Part shown: positions 35,153 through 44,501 of the stretch, in pieces
How positions within the stretch are numbered: the stretch's first letter is position 1
Layout: each line of letters opens with the position of its first letter
Assembly: GCA_040902105.1 (NCBI GenBank)
Contig: JBBDXW010000039.1
Location: 1 to 64,000, forward strand
Reading direction: 5' to 3'
Origin: IDS-8 sp040902105
GTDB lineage: Bacteria; Pseudomonadota; Gammaproteobacteria; Steroidobacterales; Woeseiaceae
Length of the DNA: 64,000 nucleotides
Notes under the pieces: generated by a model
The model's database searches: none
What the model saw: only the letters and a program-made list of their open reading frames with translations
Told to the model about the DNA's origin: nothing
Program-made: the position numbers and the translations under genes

Positions 35153-38100
35153 GTGCAAAAACGCGCATTCAATCCGACACCGTTGGCCAGGGGCATAGCC
35201 TTGGCGCTGGGCGCCGCGACACTGTCACCGGCCGTCGCCCAGGAGATCGATGACAGCTCCGCGATCGAAGAGATTACCGTCAGAGGCATCCGCGGCAGCC
35301 TGACGACCTCGATGAATCGCAAGCGGGATGCGCAAGGCGTGGTCGACGCCATCACCTCCGAGGACATCGGCAAGTTCCCGGATACCAACCTGGCCGAATC
35401 GCTGCAGCGCATCAGCGGCGTGTCCATCGACCGGGAAATCGGCGAGGGCGCGAGGGTTACCGTCCGTGGCGTCGGCCCGGACTTCAACCTGGTGACACTG
35501 AACGGCCGGCAAATGCCCGCGTCGTCGATCGAAGACACGACAGCGTCCAATTCGCGTGCTTTCGACTTTGCCAACCTGGCATCGGAAAGCATCGCGGCCG
35601 TCGAGGTATACAAGACCAGCCGCGCGAGCATCCCGACCGGCGGCATCGGCGCAACGATCAATATCGTCACGGCCCGTCCCCTGGCCAACCCTGGCCGCAT
35701 CGCGAGCATCGGCGCAAAGGCGCTGATGGATCAGTCGACTGAAGACGGCGATTCGGTGACGCCGGAAGTTTCCGGTATCTACAGCGATACCTTCGCCGAT
35801 GACCGATTCGGCGTCGCGATCACCGGCAGTTACCAGGACCGCGCGCTCGGCTTTAACCAGGCGGCCGTCCCGAACGGCTGGAAATCCTTCAAGGGCGATA
35901 CCAACGACTGGGGCACCATTCCGCAGGAGGGTAGCCCCGGCTTTGAAAATATCACCAACCGGCCGGGTCCCGACGATACGTACTCCGTCCCGCAAAATCT
36001 CCTGTACAGCTTCAACGAAGTCCAGCGAACGCGAACCAACGGTCAGCTGGCCCTGCAGTTCAGGCCGGTCGACGCAGTGACTGCGACGCTGGACTACACG
36101 TACTCCGAGAACGAAGTCGCGACGCAACGCAGCGAACTTTCGGTATGGTTCAACTGGGGAGCTTCGGTGAGCAGCTGGGGCGATGGCCCCATTGCAACGC
36201 CGCTGGTTTACTCCGAGACGATCGACCCCGCCGTCAGCGACCTGTCCATGGGCGGTGGGCAGTTCGCAGCGACGAACGAAAACAACTCGCTGGGATTCAA
36301 TCTCGAATGGCAGGTCAGTGAAAGGCTCGGGCTCGAGCTGGATTACCACGACTCGGACGCCGAATCCGCAGCCGACAGCCCTTACGGGAGCAACTCGGTG
36401 ATCGGCGTCGCAGGCTTCTATCGAGGTACGACGACAGCCGATTTCACAGGCGAATTTCCTGTCATGAGCGTCGATTTGCCGCCCGGCCAGACCGGCATCG
36501 ACGCTTCCCAGATGATTACGACCGGCACCAGTTTCAGAAACAGTTACATGAAGTCCGATGTCGAACAACTGCGCCTCGGTGGCGGCTTTGATTTTACGGA
36601 CGACTTCGGACTCGATTTCGGCATTGTCCTGACGGACGTAAATAACCGCTCGGCGTTCTCGAACGTACAACGGGATACCTGGGGCGGGGCCGGTTCCGTC
36701 GATGATTACCCGGATTCCGTCTGGATCCCCGATACTGTAGCGCACCTGTTCGACAATATTTCCGGCAGCGGCAACCCCAATCTGTTCAATGAATTCTTTC
36801 GCTGGGATTTCGATACTGTCGCCGATATCGCCGCGCAGTCCGTCGGAGTGCCTCTCAACCCGGACGGGACGCCCGGCGATCCATTCTGGCCCTGCGGCCA
36901 GCAGTTTTGTGCGACGGACAACTTTGGCACCGATCGCATAACGGGCGAAGAGTCGAGCAGCGCATACCTGCAGTTGAACCGGTCGTTTGATATCGGCAAC
37001 AGGGCTGCGAACCTGGCGGTGGGCGTTCGCTACGAAGAGACCGAGGTCACCTCCAGCGCGTTGGTGCCCATTGCCACTGAAATTCGCTGGGCGGCTGCCA
37101 ATGAGTTTTCCGTTGTCTTCGGCGACCCGGATTTTACGACATTGACCGGCAAGTACGACTATGTCCTGCCGAGCCTGGATTTCAATGTCGAGCTGGTTAA
37201 TGACGTCATCGTGCGGGCCGCTTACAGTGAGACCATCGGCCGGCCGGGGTGGGGCGACATACAGGGCGGGCAGACGATCAATCAGCTCATCAGAATCGAC
37301 GGAGGCGATGGCCAGCAGGGAGAGCCCGGTCTGCTGCCGCTCGAGTCGCAGAATTTCGATCTTTCGTTCGAATGGTACTACGGTGAATCGAGCTATCTCG
37401 CAGCCGGCTACTTCCGGAAAGACATCGACAACTATATCGGGGTGACCCAGATACAGGAGACTCCGTTCAACCTGGCTCATCCCGGTCAGGGCGCAAGATA
37501 CGATGAGGCCAATGCCGCAACGGGCGGCAACGACGATCTCGTCGCCATACGCCAGTACATCTTCGACAACTACGGAGATACTCCCGAAGTCGAAATCACG
37601 GGCGTCGATTCCAACGGCAATACAACCGGTTTTATCGATGGCATCGCCGGAGAAGATCCGATCGCCGTGTTCGACATCACCGTACCGGCCAACCAGCGGT
37701 CGGCTGAGCTCGACGGCTGGGAGTTCGCCGTCCAGCACATGTTCGGCGACAGCGGTTTCGGCACGAGCGCAAACTACACGGTTGTCGATTCCAATCTGGC
37801 ATACGACAACGTCAGCCTTGGCGAGCAATTTGCGATAGAGGGCCTGAGTGATTCTGCCAATATCATCGGCTTCTATGAGAACGAGCGATGGCAGGCACGG
37901 GTCGCCTACAACTGGCGCGATGAATTCCTCTCGGGAAGATTTACAGGACAGGGTCCCAATCCATCGTATACCGAGGCATACGGCCAATGGGACGTCAACG
38001 TCAGCTACCAGCCGATGGATGGATTGACGATTTTCGCCGAAGGCATCAACGTGACCGACGAGATTCAGCGAGTTCATGGCCGAACCGAGAACGAATTACT

Positions 38101-38158
38101 GTTTGCGACCCAGGCGGGCCCAAGGTACACGATTGGCGCTCGCTACAGTTTCGAATAG
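35153..38158 (+). CDS. TonB-dependent receptor, carbohydrate type
   Basis: A 1001-residue outer-membrane receptor for active uptake of oligosaccharides or similar large substrates. A signal peptide of about 30 residues is followed by a TonB box-like EEITVRGIRGSL, the plug domain (GKFPDTNLAESLQRISGVSI, VTVRGVGPDFNLVTLNGR, IPTGGIGATINIVTARPL) and a barrel ending in aromatic YSFE. The pattern is that of the Xanthomonas/Caulobacter receptor family. The start is GTG with GAGGGGG 8 bases upstream; the leader contains a LacI-type operator. It heads a run of same-strand genes (two halogenases, SapC, cupin), separated from them by a terminator at 38205. Confidence 0.93.
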   Translation: MQKRAFNPTPLARGIALALGAATLSPAVAQEIDDSSAIEEITVRGIRGSLTTSMNRKRDAQGVVDAITSEDIGKFPDTNLAESLQRISGVSIDREIGEGARVTVRGVGPDFNLVTLNGRQMPASSIEDTTASNSRAFDFANLASESIAAVEVYKTSRASIPTGGIGATINIVTARPLANPGRIASIGAKALMDQSTEDGDSVTPEVSGIYSDTFADDRFGVAITGSYQDRALGFNQAAVPNGWKSFKGDTNDWGTIPQEGSPGFENITNRPGPDDTYSVPQNLLYSFNEVQRTRTNGQLALQFRPVDAVTATLDYTYSENEVATQRSELSVWFNWGASVSSWGDGPIATPLVYSETIDPAVSDLSMGGGQFAATNENNSLGFNLEWQVSERLGLELDYHDSDAESAADSPYGSNSVIGVAGFYRGTTTADFTGEFPVMSVDLPPGQTGIDASQMITTGTSFRNSYMKSDVEQLRLGGGFDFTDDFGLDFGIVLTDVNNRSAFSNVQRDTWGGAGSVDDYPDSVWIPDTVAHLFDNISGSGNPNLFNEFFRWDFDTVADIAAQSVGVPLNPDGTPGDPFWPCGQQFCATDNFGTDRITGEESSSAYLQLNRSFDIGNRAANLAVGVRYEETEVTSSALVPIATEIRWAAANEFSVVFGDPDFTTLTGKYDYVLPSLDFNVELVNDVIVRAAYSETIGRPGWGDIQGGQTINQLIRIDGGDGQQGEPGLLPLESQNFDLSFEWYYGESSYLAAGYFRKDIDNYIGVTQIQETPFNLAHPGQGARYDEANAATGGNDDLVAIRQYIFDNYGDTPEVEITGVDSNGNTTGFIDGIAGEDPIAVFDITVPANQRSAELDGWEFAVQHMFGDSGFGTSANYTVVDSNLAYDNVSLGEQFAIEGLSDSANIIGFYENERWQARVAYNWRDEFLSGRFTGQGPNPSYTEAYGQWDVNVSYQPMDGLTIFAEGINVTDEIQRVHGRTENELLFATQAGPRYTIGARYSFE

Positions 38159-38204
38159 TCAGGTCCGTGGCGGATAGCCAGAGCCTTACAAAAGTCGTTA
38201 CGGG

Positions 38205-38232
38205 AAAGGCCGCTGATATCAGCGGCCTTTTT
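38205..38232 (+). terminator. Rho-independent terminator after TonB receptor
   Basis: AAAGGCCGCTGAT pairs perfectly with ATCAGCGGCCTTT, giving a 13-bp stem followed by more T residues. Its position 47 bases after the receptor stop shows that much transcription ends here and downstream genes depend on read-through or their own promoter (a weak TAGAAT -10 candidate is at 38292). Confidence 0.85.
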
Positions 38233-38330
38233 GTCTGGGGCGCATGGATTCGGACGGCAGCCGATTCGTTCGGCTGACAAGCGAAATCCACTAGAATGCT
38301 GCTTCTCTTGCAATTTTGGCGGCGCTAACA

Positions 38331-39890
38331 GTGAATGACGTTGTGCAGCGCGTGGTTGTCGTCGGCGGCGGTTCGGCGGGCTGGTTGACTGCCGGAGTGC
38401 TAGCGGCCGAGCACTGCGCCAAATCCGCAGCGGGTATTCGTGTCACGCTGGTAGAGTCGCCCGACGTCAATCCCATCGGGGTCGGCGAGGGCACCTGGCC
38501 TACCATGCGCGATACTTTGCGGAAAATGGGGGTGTCGGAGACTGAATTCATCAGGGAATGCGATGCTTCCTTCAAGCAAGGAACGAAGTTCGTCAGATGG
38601 GTGACAGGTGCAACGGAAGATTATTTCTACCACCCATTCGTTTTGCCGCAAGGCTATGGTGAAGTAAACCTGGTCGCGGAATGGCGGGCGCGACACCCGG
38701 CGACGCCGTTTGCCGACCTGGTGAGCTATCAACCCCATTTGTGCGAAAGAGGGCGGGCGCCCAAGCAAAATACAACGCCGGAGTATGCCGCGGTCGCCAA
38801 CTATGCGTACCACCTGGATGCGGGAAAATTCGGACAGTTCCTGCAAAGATACTGCACGGACAAGCTCGGCGTGACCCACGTGCTCGATCATGTCAGAGCC
38901 GTCAATTCGGCGGACAACGGCGACCTTGAATCGCTGCAGACCGATGCTCACGGTGTGATCGAAGGCGACCTGTTCATCGACTGCAGCGGATTTTCCTCGT
39001 TGCTCCTTGCCCAGCACTACAAGATTCCCTTCGTCAGCAGAAACGATACACTGTTCAATGACAGCGCTTTGGCGATGCGGGTCCCGTATGCCGAGGACGA
39101 CAGTCCGATTGCATCGCAGACGATTGCCACGGCCCAGGCAGCAGGATGGATCTGGGACATCGGGTTGCCGTCCCGCAGGGGTATAGGACATGTCTATTCA
39201 AGCGCGCATACGACCGATGAGGAGGCAGAACTCGCGCTGAGGCGATATGTCGAGCGAGCCACCGGGCAGAGAGCGGACACGTTTGAATCGCCGCGAAAGA
39301 TATCGTTCAATCCGGGGCACCGGGAAAAGTTCTGGCACCACAACTGTGTGGCGGTGGGTATGTCCGCCGGCTTTATCGAGCCTTTGGAAGCGTCGGCGCT
39401 CGCTCTGGTCGAGCTGTCGGCCGCAATGATCAGCGATGAACTGCCGGCAACGCGACAGGTCATGGATATCGTGGCCAGGCGATTTAACGACAGATTTGCG
39501 TACCGCTGGGACAGGGTCATCGAGTTTCTGAAATTGCATTACATTCTGAGCAAGCGCATCGATTCGGAGTTCTGGCTGGACAATCGCCGGGTCGAAACGA
39601 TCCCCGACCGATTGCGCGAATCAATGACCCTTTGGCGCTATCAACCGCCGTCACGCAGTGATTTCTTTCAGATCGAAGAGATATTCCCGTCCGCAAGCTA
39701 TCAGTATGTGCTGTACGGCATGAATTTTCAGCCGGAAGATCGGGTTACGGAAAGGCGGTCGGACGACGCCGGGATCGCCGACAGGCACTTCCGTGAGTGC
39801 GCCGCCTTGACCGCCAGGCTGATTGCCGGACTTCCGACCAATCGGAATTTACTCGAACTTGTCAAGCACCACGGTATGCAAAAAATTTAG
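38331..39890 (+). CDS. Tryptophan-halogenase-like flavoprotein (first copy)
   Basis: A 519-residue flavin-dependent halogenase-family protein. FAD-binding GGGSAGW is at 12-18, the catalytic Lys lies in ASFKQGTKF (about 82, equal to Lys79 of PrnA), and GFIEPLEAS carries the conserved Glu. The tunnel signature WxWxIP is altered to GWIWDIGLPS with an extra residue. Members near TonB receptors include indole halogenases with unknown natural substrates. A partner flavin reductase is not present. The start is GTG at 38331; TTG at 38316 is possible. It lies after the receptor terminator and 28 bases before sapC. Confidence 0.87.
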   Translation: MNDVVQRVVVVGGGSAGWLTAGVLAAEHCAKSAAGIRVTLVESPDVNPIGVGEGTWPTMRDTLRKMGVSETEFIRECDASFKQGTKFVRWVTGATEDYFYHPFVLPQGYGEVNLVAEWRARHPATPFADLVSYQPHLCERGRAPKQNTTPEYAAVANYAYHLDAGKFGQFLQRYCTDKLGVTHVLDHVRAVNSADNGDLESLQTDAHGVIEGDLFIDCSGFSSLLLAQHYKIPFVSRNDTLFNDSALAMRVPYAEDDSPIASQTIATAQAAGWIWDIGLPSRRGIGHVYSSAHTTDEEAELALRRYVERATGQRADTFESPRKISFNPGHREKFWHHNCVAVGMSAGFIEPLEASALALVELSAAMISDELPATRQVMDIVARRFNDRFAYRWDRVIEFLKLHYILSKRIDSEFWLDNRRVETIPDRLRESMTLWRYQPPSRSDFFQIEEIFPSASYQYVLYGMNFQPEDRVTERRSDDAGIADRHFRECAALTARLIAGLPTNRNLLELVKHHGMQKI

Positions 39891-39918
39891 GGCATTGCGC
39901 CGAATGACGGAAAACCGC

Positions 39919-40680
39919 ATGACCAATCACGTTCTGCTCAACAATGTAGATCATAAAGATCTCAGAATCATCACCGCGAGATCTGCCGCTCTCGGTGACA
40001 ACGTGATGTGCGCGGCAACGTTCCATCAGGAATTCAGGAATGTGCAGGCTCATTACCCGATTTTTTTTCGTAAAGAGCCGGGCACCAGTGGATTTCGGCC
40101 GGTTGCCATGTTCGGCTTCGAGGAACAGGAAAACCTGTTCTTGAAGAGTGATGGATGGGATGCCACTTACATACCCCTGACGATAGAACGACAGCCGTTT
40201 CTGATTGGTTTTCAGCAGCTCCGGGGGGATGGTGGAATCAGTCGGCCGGTCATCCATGTGAATATGGACAGCCCGAGAATCAGCCAAACGGAAGGTGAAC
40301 TGGTCTTCCTGCAGCACGGTGGACTCAGTGAGTATCTGGAACGAATCAACTCGATATTGCACACGATTCACAATGGATTCGAATGCGACCGGGCTTTTGT
40401 GCAGGCCCTTCTGGAACTGGATCTGCTGGAGTCGTTTGCGCTGGATGTCGAACTGGACAATGGGGTTCAGCATCGCCTGGTCGGCTTCTACACAATCAAC
40501 GAAGAAAGGCTGAATGAACTGGGCGGAGACGCCCTGGCGGCACTCAACAGCAAAGGCTTTCTGGCGCCTGTCTATATGGCGATTGCATCTTTATCGAACA
40601 TCCGGGCGTTGATCGAGAGAAAAACTGCTCGCCTGCAGCTGCAATCCGGACGCACCGACAGGGCAATTTCCGGGCGCTGA
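39919..40680 (+). CDS. SapC family protein
   Basis: A 253-residue soluble protein of the SapC family. Visible family blocks are YPIFFRKEP, PVAMFGFEEQENLFL, YIPLTIERQPFLIGFQ and the C-terminal DNGVQHRLVGFYTINEERL. SapC was named for an S-layer-associated protein, but its role in TonB-receptor/halogenase clusters of proteobacteria is unknown. The start at 39919 gives a normal N-terminus; ATG at 39904 is an alternative. Tight spacing to both neighbours indicates an operon. Confidence 0.88.
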   Translation: MTNHVLLNNVDHKDLRIITARSAALGDNVMCAATFHQEFRNVQAHYPIFFRKEPGTSGFRPVAMFGFEEQENLFLKSDGWDATYIPLTIERQPFLIGFQQLRGDGGISRPVIHVNMDSPRISQTEGELVFLQHGGLSEYLERINSILHTIHNGFECDRAFVQALLELDLLESFALDVELDNGVQHRLVGFYTINEERLNELGGDALAALNSKGFLAPVYMAIASLSNIRALIERKTARLQLQSGRTDRAISGR

Positions 40681-40686
40681 CAACGA

Positions 40687-41700
40687 ATGCTATCGATCAG
40701 GAAATCGGTCAAGGAAGCTTCGGACGGGGCCTCGGTTCGTGTACCGGAGCAGGCCCTGGCATCGACCGAGCCTCTGGTGTTCAGGAATCTCGTTACTGAC
40801 TGGCCGCTGGTCAAGGAGGCCAGGATCGCGCCGGCCGCCGCCGATCGCTATATTCGACGGTTCTACGAGAAAGCGACGGTAGGCGCATTTGTCGGCGATC
40901 CGGCAATCGATGGCCGATTCTTTTATAACGACGACCTCACCGGCTTCAACTACGAGACGGTGCGAGTGAAGCTCGATACCCTATTGGATGCATTACAGAA
41001 GCACTGTAACAATACACGCGCGCCGGCGTTTTATGTGGCGTCGACCACGATCGACAACTGCCTGCCGGGGCTGCGGGCCGAGAACGATCTCGACTTCGGC
41101 GATGTCAACCCGCTCGCCAGTGTCTGGATCGGCAATCGGTCCCGTATTGCGGCCCATTTCGACGTGCCCGACAATCTGGCCTGTGTCGCGGCAGGGCGAC
41201 GAAGGTTTACGCTTTTTCCACCGGAAGAACTGGATAATCTTTATGTCGGCCCATTGGACTTTACGCCAGCCGGCCAGCCCATCAGCATGGTTGACTTCAG
41301 CAGGCCGGATTTCGAGAGATTCCCGAGGTTTCAAGCCGCATTACAGAACGCTCAGACCGCCGAGCTGGCGCCCGGTGACGCAATCCTCATTCCGAGCATG
41401 TGGTGGCACCATGTCGAAAGTCTGGATAGCTTCAACGTACTGATCAATTATTGGTGGAGAAAGTCACCTGCGTACATGGGAACGCCGACGGACGTACTTC
41501 GCCACGCGATTATGAGTCTGCGAGCGCTGCCGGAAGAGCAGCGCGATGCCTGGTACGGCATTCTGAAGCACTATGTTTTCGATCCTGGTCAAACGGCCGT
41601 TGAGCATATACCCGAAAACAGTCGTGGCATTCTTTCTCCATTGAATGAATCCACGGCACGACAATTGCGCGCGGAGTTACTCAACGGGCTGAACCGCTGA
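40687..41700 (+). CDS. Cupin-like (JmjC-type) oxygenase domain protein
   Basis: A 337-residue protein of the cupin_8/JmjC-like group. The metal ligands are visible as HFD in AHFDVPDN (near 157) and His in WWHHVESL (near 240), on the double-stranded beta-helix frame with GDAILIPSMWWHHV. Related proteins are iron/2-oxoglutarate hydroxylases of proteins or small molecules, so a hydroxylation paired with halogenation is possible. It begins 7 bases after sapC and lies between the two halogenase genes. The substrate is unknown. Confidence 0.85.
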   Translation: MLSIRKSVKEASDGASVRVPEQALASTEPLVFRNLVTDWPLVKEARIAPAAADRYIRRFYEKATVGAFVGDPAIDGRFFYNDDLTGFNYETVRVKLDTLLDALQKHCNNTRAPAFYVASTTIDNCLPGLRAENDLDFGDVNPLASVWIGNRSRIAAHFDVPDNLACVAAGRRRFTLFPPEELDNLYVGPLDFTPAGQPISMVDFSRPDFERFPRFQAALQNAQTAELAPGDAILIPSMWWHHVESLDSFNVLINYWWRKSPAYMGTPTDVLRHAIMSLRALPEEQRDAWYGILKHYVFDPGQTAVEHIPENSRGILSPLNESTARQLRAELLNGLNR

Positions 41701-41778
41701 CATTGATCGTCGCAGGCCCGGTGACGCCGATAGATATCGCGGCTGAGTAATGCCGCCCGAGACAGAGCGAGGCACAGA

Positions 41779-43317
41779 TTGGACGCCAGAAATGTAAGAA
41801 AAGTCGTGATTGCCGGGGGCGGAACTGCCGGGTGGATGGCGGCGGCTGCATTGTCAAAGACGCTGGGCAATTGCCTGGACATAGAACTCATCGAGTCCGA
41901 CGAGATTGGCACCGTCGGTGTCGGCGAGGCGACCATTCCAACGCTGGTAACGTTTCACCGCTTGCTCGACATCAACGAACAGGAATTCATGGCCGCAGTC
42001 CAGGGCACCTTCAAACTCGGTATCGCTTTCGAGAACTGGCGAAACATCAATGAAAATTACATCCATTCGTTTGGCGAAACCGGTCGGGATCATTGGACTG
42101 CGGGTTTCCAGCATTTCTGGCTGAAGGGTCTGGAACGTGGAATTGACGAAGACTATGGAGAATATTGCCTCGAATTGAAGGCGGCGCAAGAAAACAAGTT
42201 CGCTCATCTGCCCAAAACGCGGCTCAACTACGCTTTTCACCTGGATGCCACGCTGTATGCGAAATACCTCAGGCGATTCAGCGAGGGATTTGGTGTCAGG
42301 CGGACCGAGGGCAAGATTGTCGACGTCGGCATCGACTCGAGGTCCGGCTTCATCGATTTCGTCAGGCTGGACTCCGGCGAACAGATCGAGGGCGATTTGT
42401 TTATCGACTGTACGGGATTTCGTGGTCTTCTTATCGGACAAACGCTCAACATGGGGTATGAAGACTGGTCCCATTGGCTGCCTTGCGACAGCGCCGTTGC
42501 GGTCCAGACTGAATCAACAGGAGAGGCAGTTCCCTATACGCGATCGATCGCGCGGGATGCGGGCTGGCAATGGCGGATTCCATTGCAGCACCGGGTCGGT
42601 AACGGCATCGTCTACAGCAGCCGCTACATAAGCGACGAAGATGCGAAAAAGACACTGCTGGAGAACGTCGAAGGCGAATTATTGACTGCCCCAAGGGTGA
42701 TCCGTTTCCGGCCCGGTCAGCGGGTACAGCATTGGAAAAACAACTGTATTGCAATCGGTCTGGCCAGCGGTTTCATCGAGCCGCTCGAGTCGACCAGTAT
42801 TCACCTGATCCAAAGGGGAATGATTCGATTGATGCAGATGTTTCCGTCAGTCGGAATCAAACAATCGGATATTGACGAGTTCAATCAACAGACCCGATTC
42901 GAGATCGAAAATATCAGGGACTTTATCGTCCTGCACTACCATGTGACCGACAGGCGGGACAGCCCGTTCTGGCGAGATTGCAGTTCGATGGCAATACCCG
43001 CCTCGCTGGCCCACAGAATCGCTCTTTTTCGGGAATCGGGCAGGGTATTCAAAGTGCCGAACGAGTTATTCGGCGAGAATTCCTGGACGCAGGTCATGCT
43101 TGGCCAGGGGATCATGCCGCAGCAGTATCACCCGATTGTCGACGTAATGAGTGACGAAGACTTGAGCCGGTTCCTGCAAGGAATCCGGTCGTCGGTCGCC
43201 AATACGGTCGCGCAGCTGCCCGGACACCAGGCCTACGTCGAGCAATACTGCAAAGCGACGAACCCGGACGAAAAGGCCGTGGAGTCGCGACGGCAAGCGC
43301 GTCTTCGGAGCAACTAA
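41779..43317 (+). CDS. Tryptophan-halogenase-like flavoprotein (second copy)
   Basis: A 512-residue flavin-dependent halogenase-family protein. It has GGGTAGW at 13-19, the catalytic Lys79 in GTFKLGIAFENW, GVGEATIPT, an intact WxWxIP motif in GWQWRIPL, and GFIEPLEST with the conserved Glu. Compared with the first copy it keeps all canonical halogenase motifs. The start is TTG at 41779 with GAGG 7 bases upstream; no ATG lies closer to the fold. It ends the receptor-halogenase-SapC-cupin run, 180 bases before the LacI gene. Confidence 0.9.
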   Translation: MDARNVRKVVIAGGGTAGWMAAAALSKTLGNCLDIELIESDEIGTVGVGEATIPTLVTFHRLLDINEQEFMAAVQGTFKLGIAFENWRNINENYIHSFGETGRDHWTAGFQHFWLKGLERGIDEDYGEYCLELKAAQENKFAHLPKTRLNYAFHLDATLYAKYLRRFSEGFGVRRTEGKIVDVGIDSRSGFIDFVRLDSGEQIEGDLFIDCTGFRGLLIGQTLNMGYEDWSHWLPCDSAVAVQTESTGEAVPYTRSIARDAGWQWRIPLQHRVGNGIVYSSRYISDEDAKKTLLENVEGELLTAPRVIRFRPGQRVQHWKNNCIAIGLASGFIEPLESTSIHLIQRGMIRLMQMFPSVGIKQSDIDEFNQQTRFEIENIRDFIVLHYHVTDRRDSPFWRDCSSMAIPASLAHRIALFRESGRVFKVPNELFGENSWTQVMLGQGIMPQQYHPIVDVMSDEDLSRFLQGIRSSVANTVAQLPGHQAYVEQYCKATNPDEKAVESRRQARLRSN

Positions 43318-43345
43318 GTGTTTGTTGCCATAAAGGAAAAGCACC

Positions 43346-43387
43346 TTTTCAAAGGCCAGGAATCGGGCTAGACTGTAAGCGCTTACA
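43346..43387 (+). promoter_or_regulatory. Promoter with LacI operator before lacI-GH3 operon
   Basis: TTTTCA (43346-43351), a 17-base spacer and TAGACT (43369-43374) make a promoter. The palindrome GTAAGCGCTTAC follows immediately at 43375-43386, extending to TGTAAGCGCTTACA. Repressor bound there would cover the transcription start. It is identical to the operator before the TonB receptor. Confidence 0.8.
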
Positions 43388-43496
43388 TGTGCACAATGCG
43401 GGCGCGACGGCACAACGTCAATAATCCGCCGCTCATCGCAGGGGAAGCTGCTGCGCACAGCGGGGCCAGGCACCCCGCCAATTACTTGGGATAACA

Positions 43497-44501
43497 ATGG
43501 CAACGATTTACGAAGTTTCCACATTGGCAGGGGTTTCGCTGGCCACAGTTTCCCGGGTGATGAACAACAGCGCCCACGTTACCGACAAGACGCGACAAAA
43601 AGTCCTGTCGGCAATGGCGGAACTGGGCTATCGCCCGAATTCCATTGCCCAGTCCCTGGCATCGAACCGTTCAAACAGCGTTGGAATCCTGGTTCCGGAG
43701 TTACACGGTCCTTTCTTCAGCACCATACTGAGCGGCATCGAGGCAGAACTTAGAGGCGCCAGGAAACACGTCATTATAACGGTCGGTCACAGCGATAAAG
43801 AAAAAGAGATAGACGGTATCGAGTTCCTGATGAGCCGCAATTGCGATGCACTGATCTTGCACGTGGACGCGGTTTCCGATCCCTGGCTTGTCGAGTTGAG
43901 TGCGGGCTCCACGCCGATCGTGCTCATTAACCGTTCGATTCCTGCAATGGCGAGCAACTGCATCAATCTTGACAATGAACATGGCGGCTACGTCGCAACG
44001 AAATCACTGCTGGAGCTGGGACATAGAGACATCGCCTATATATCCGGCCCGCAATGGAAGAAGGACGCTAACGAGCGATTGGTCGGACACAAAAAAGCTT
44101 TGAGTGAATATGGCGTGCGCTTTAATAAGAACCTGATGTTCGAGGGTGATTTCCACGAATCCGGGGGCAGCAAGGGAATGGCCCAGCTGCTGCAGACGGG
44201 TATCAGGTTTTCAGCAGTCATCTGCGGTAACGACGACATGGCTGCGGGAGCAATGGATGTTGCAAGGGAGAATGGATTGGCCATTCCCGACGACGTTTCC
44301 GTGGTTGGTTTCGACAATGTCAACTTTGCTCACTTCACGTATCCGAAACTCTCGACGGTTGATTATCCGATGAATGACATGGGCCAAATGGCCGCACGCT
44401 GGGTTCTGAAGAACGTCTACGAACAAGGCGGCCTCGAGATTCAGAATACTTTCAGGCCCGAGTTGATAAGCCGCGCCTCGACCGGGCCCCTTGATCGGTG
44501 A
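43497..44501 (+). CDS. LacI-family transcriptional regulator (glycan locus)
   Basis: A 334-residue repressor with the helix-turn-helix TIYEVSTLAGVSLATVSRV at residues 3-21, the hinge PNSIAQSLAS, and a sugar-binding domain ending near 330 (VVGFDNVNFAHFTYPKLSTV). Its own promoter carries the 12-base palindrome found also before the TonB receptor, so it probably represses itself, the downstream GH3-porter-glycosidase operon and the receptor until a sugar from the imported glycan binds. Its stop codon overlaps the GTG of the GH3 gene. Confidence 0.93.
   Translation: MATIYEVSTLAGVSLATVSRVMNNSAHVTDKTRQKVLSAMAELGYRPNSIAQSLASNRSNSVGILVPELHGPFFSTILSGIEAELRGARKHVIITVGHSDKEKEIDGIEFLMSRNCDALILHVDAVSDPWLVELSAGSTPIVLINRSIPAMASNCINLDNEHGGYVATKSLLELGHRDIAYISGPQWKKDANERLVGHKKALSEYGVRFNKNLMFEGDFHESGGSKGMAQLLQTGIRFSAVICGNDDMAAGAMDVARENGLAIPDDVSVVGFDNVNFAHFTYPKLSTVDYPMNDMGQMAARWVLKNVYEQGGLEIQNTFRPELISRASTGPLDR

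Noticed and set aside
35225..38077. 950-residue minus-strand open frame
   Set aside because: Antisense shadow of the TonB receptor, whose motifs, start site and terminator are clear. No ribosome site or known motif is present.
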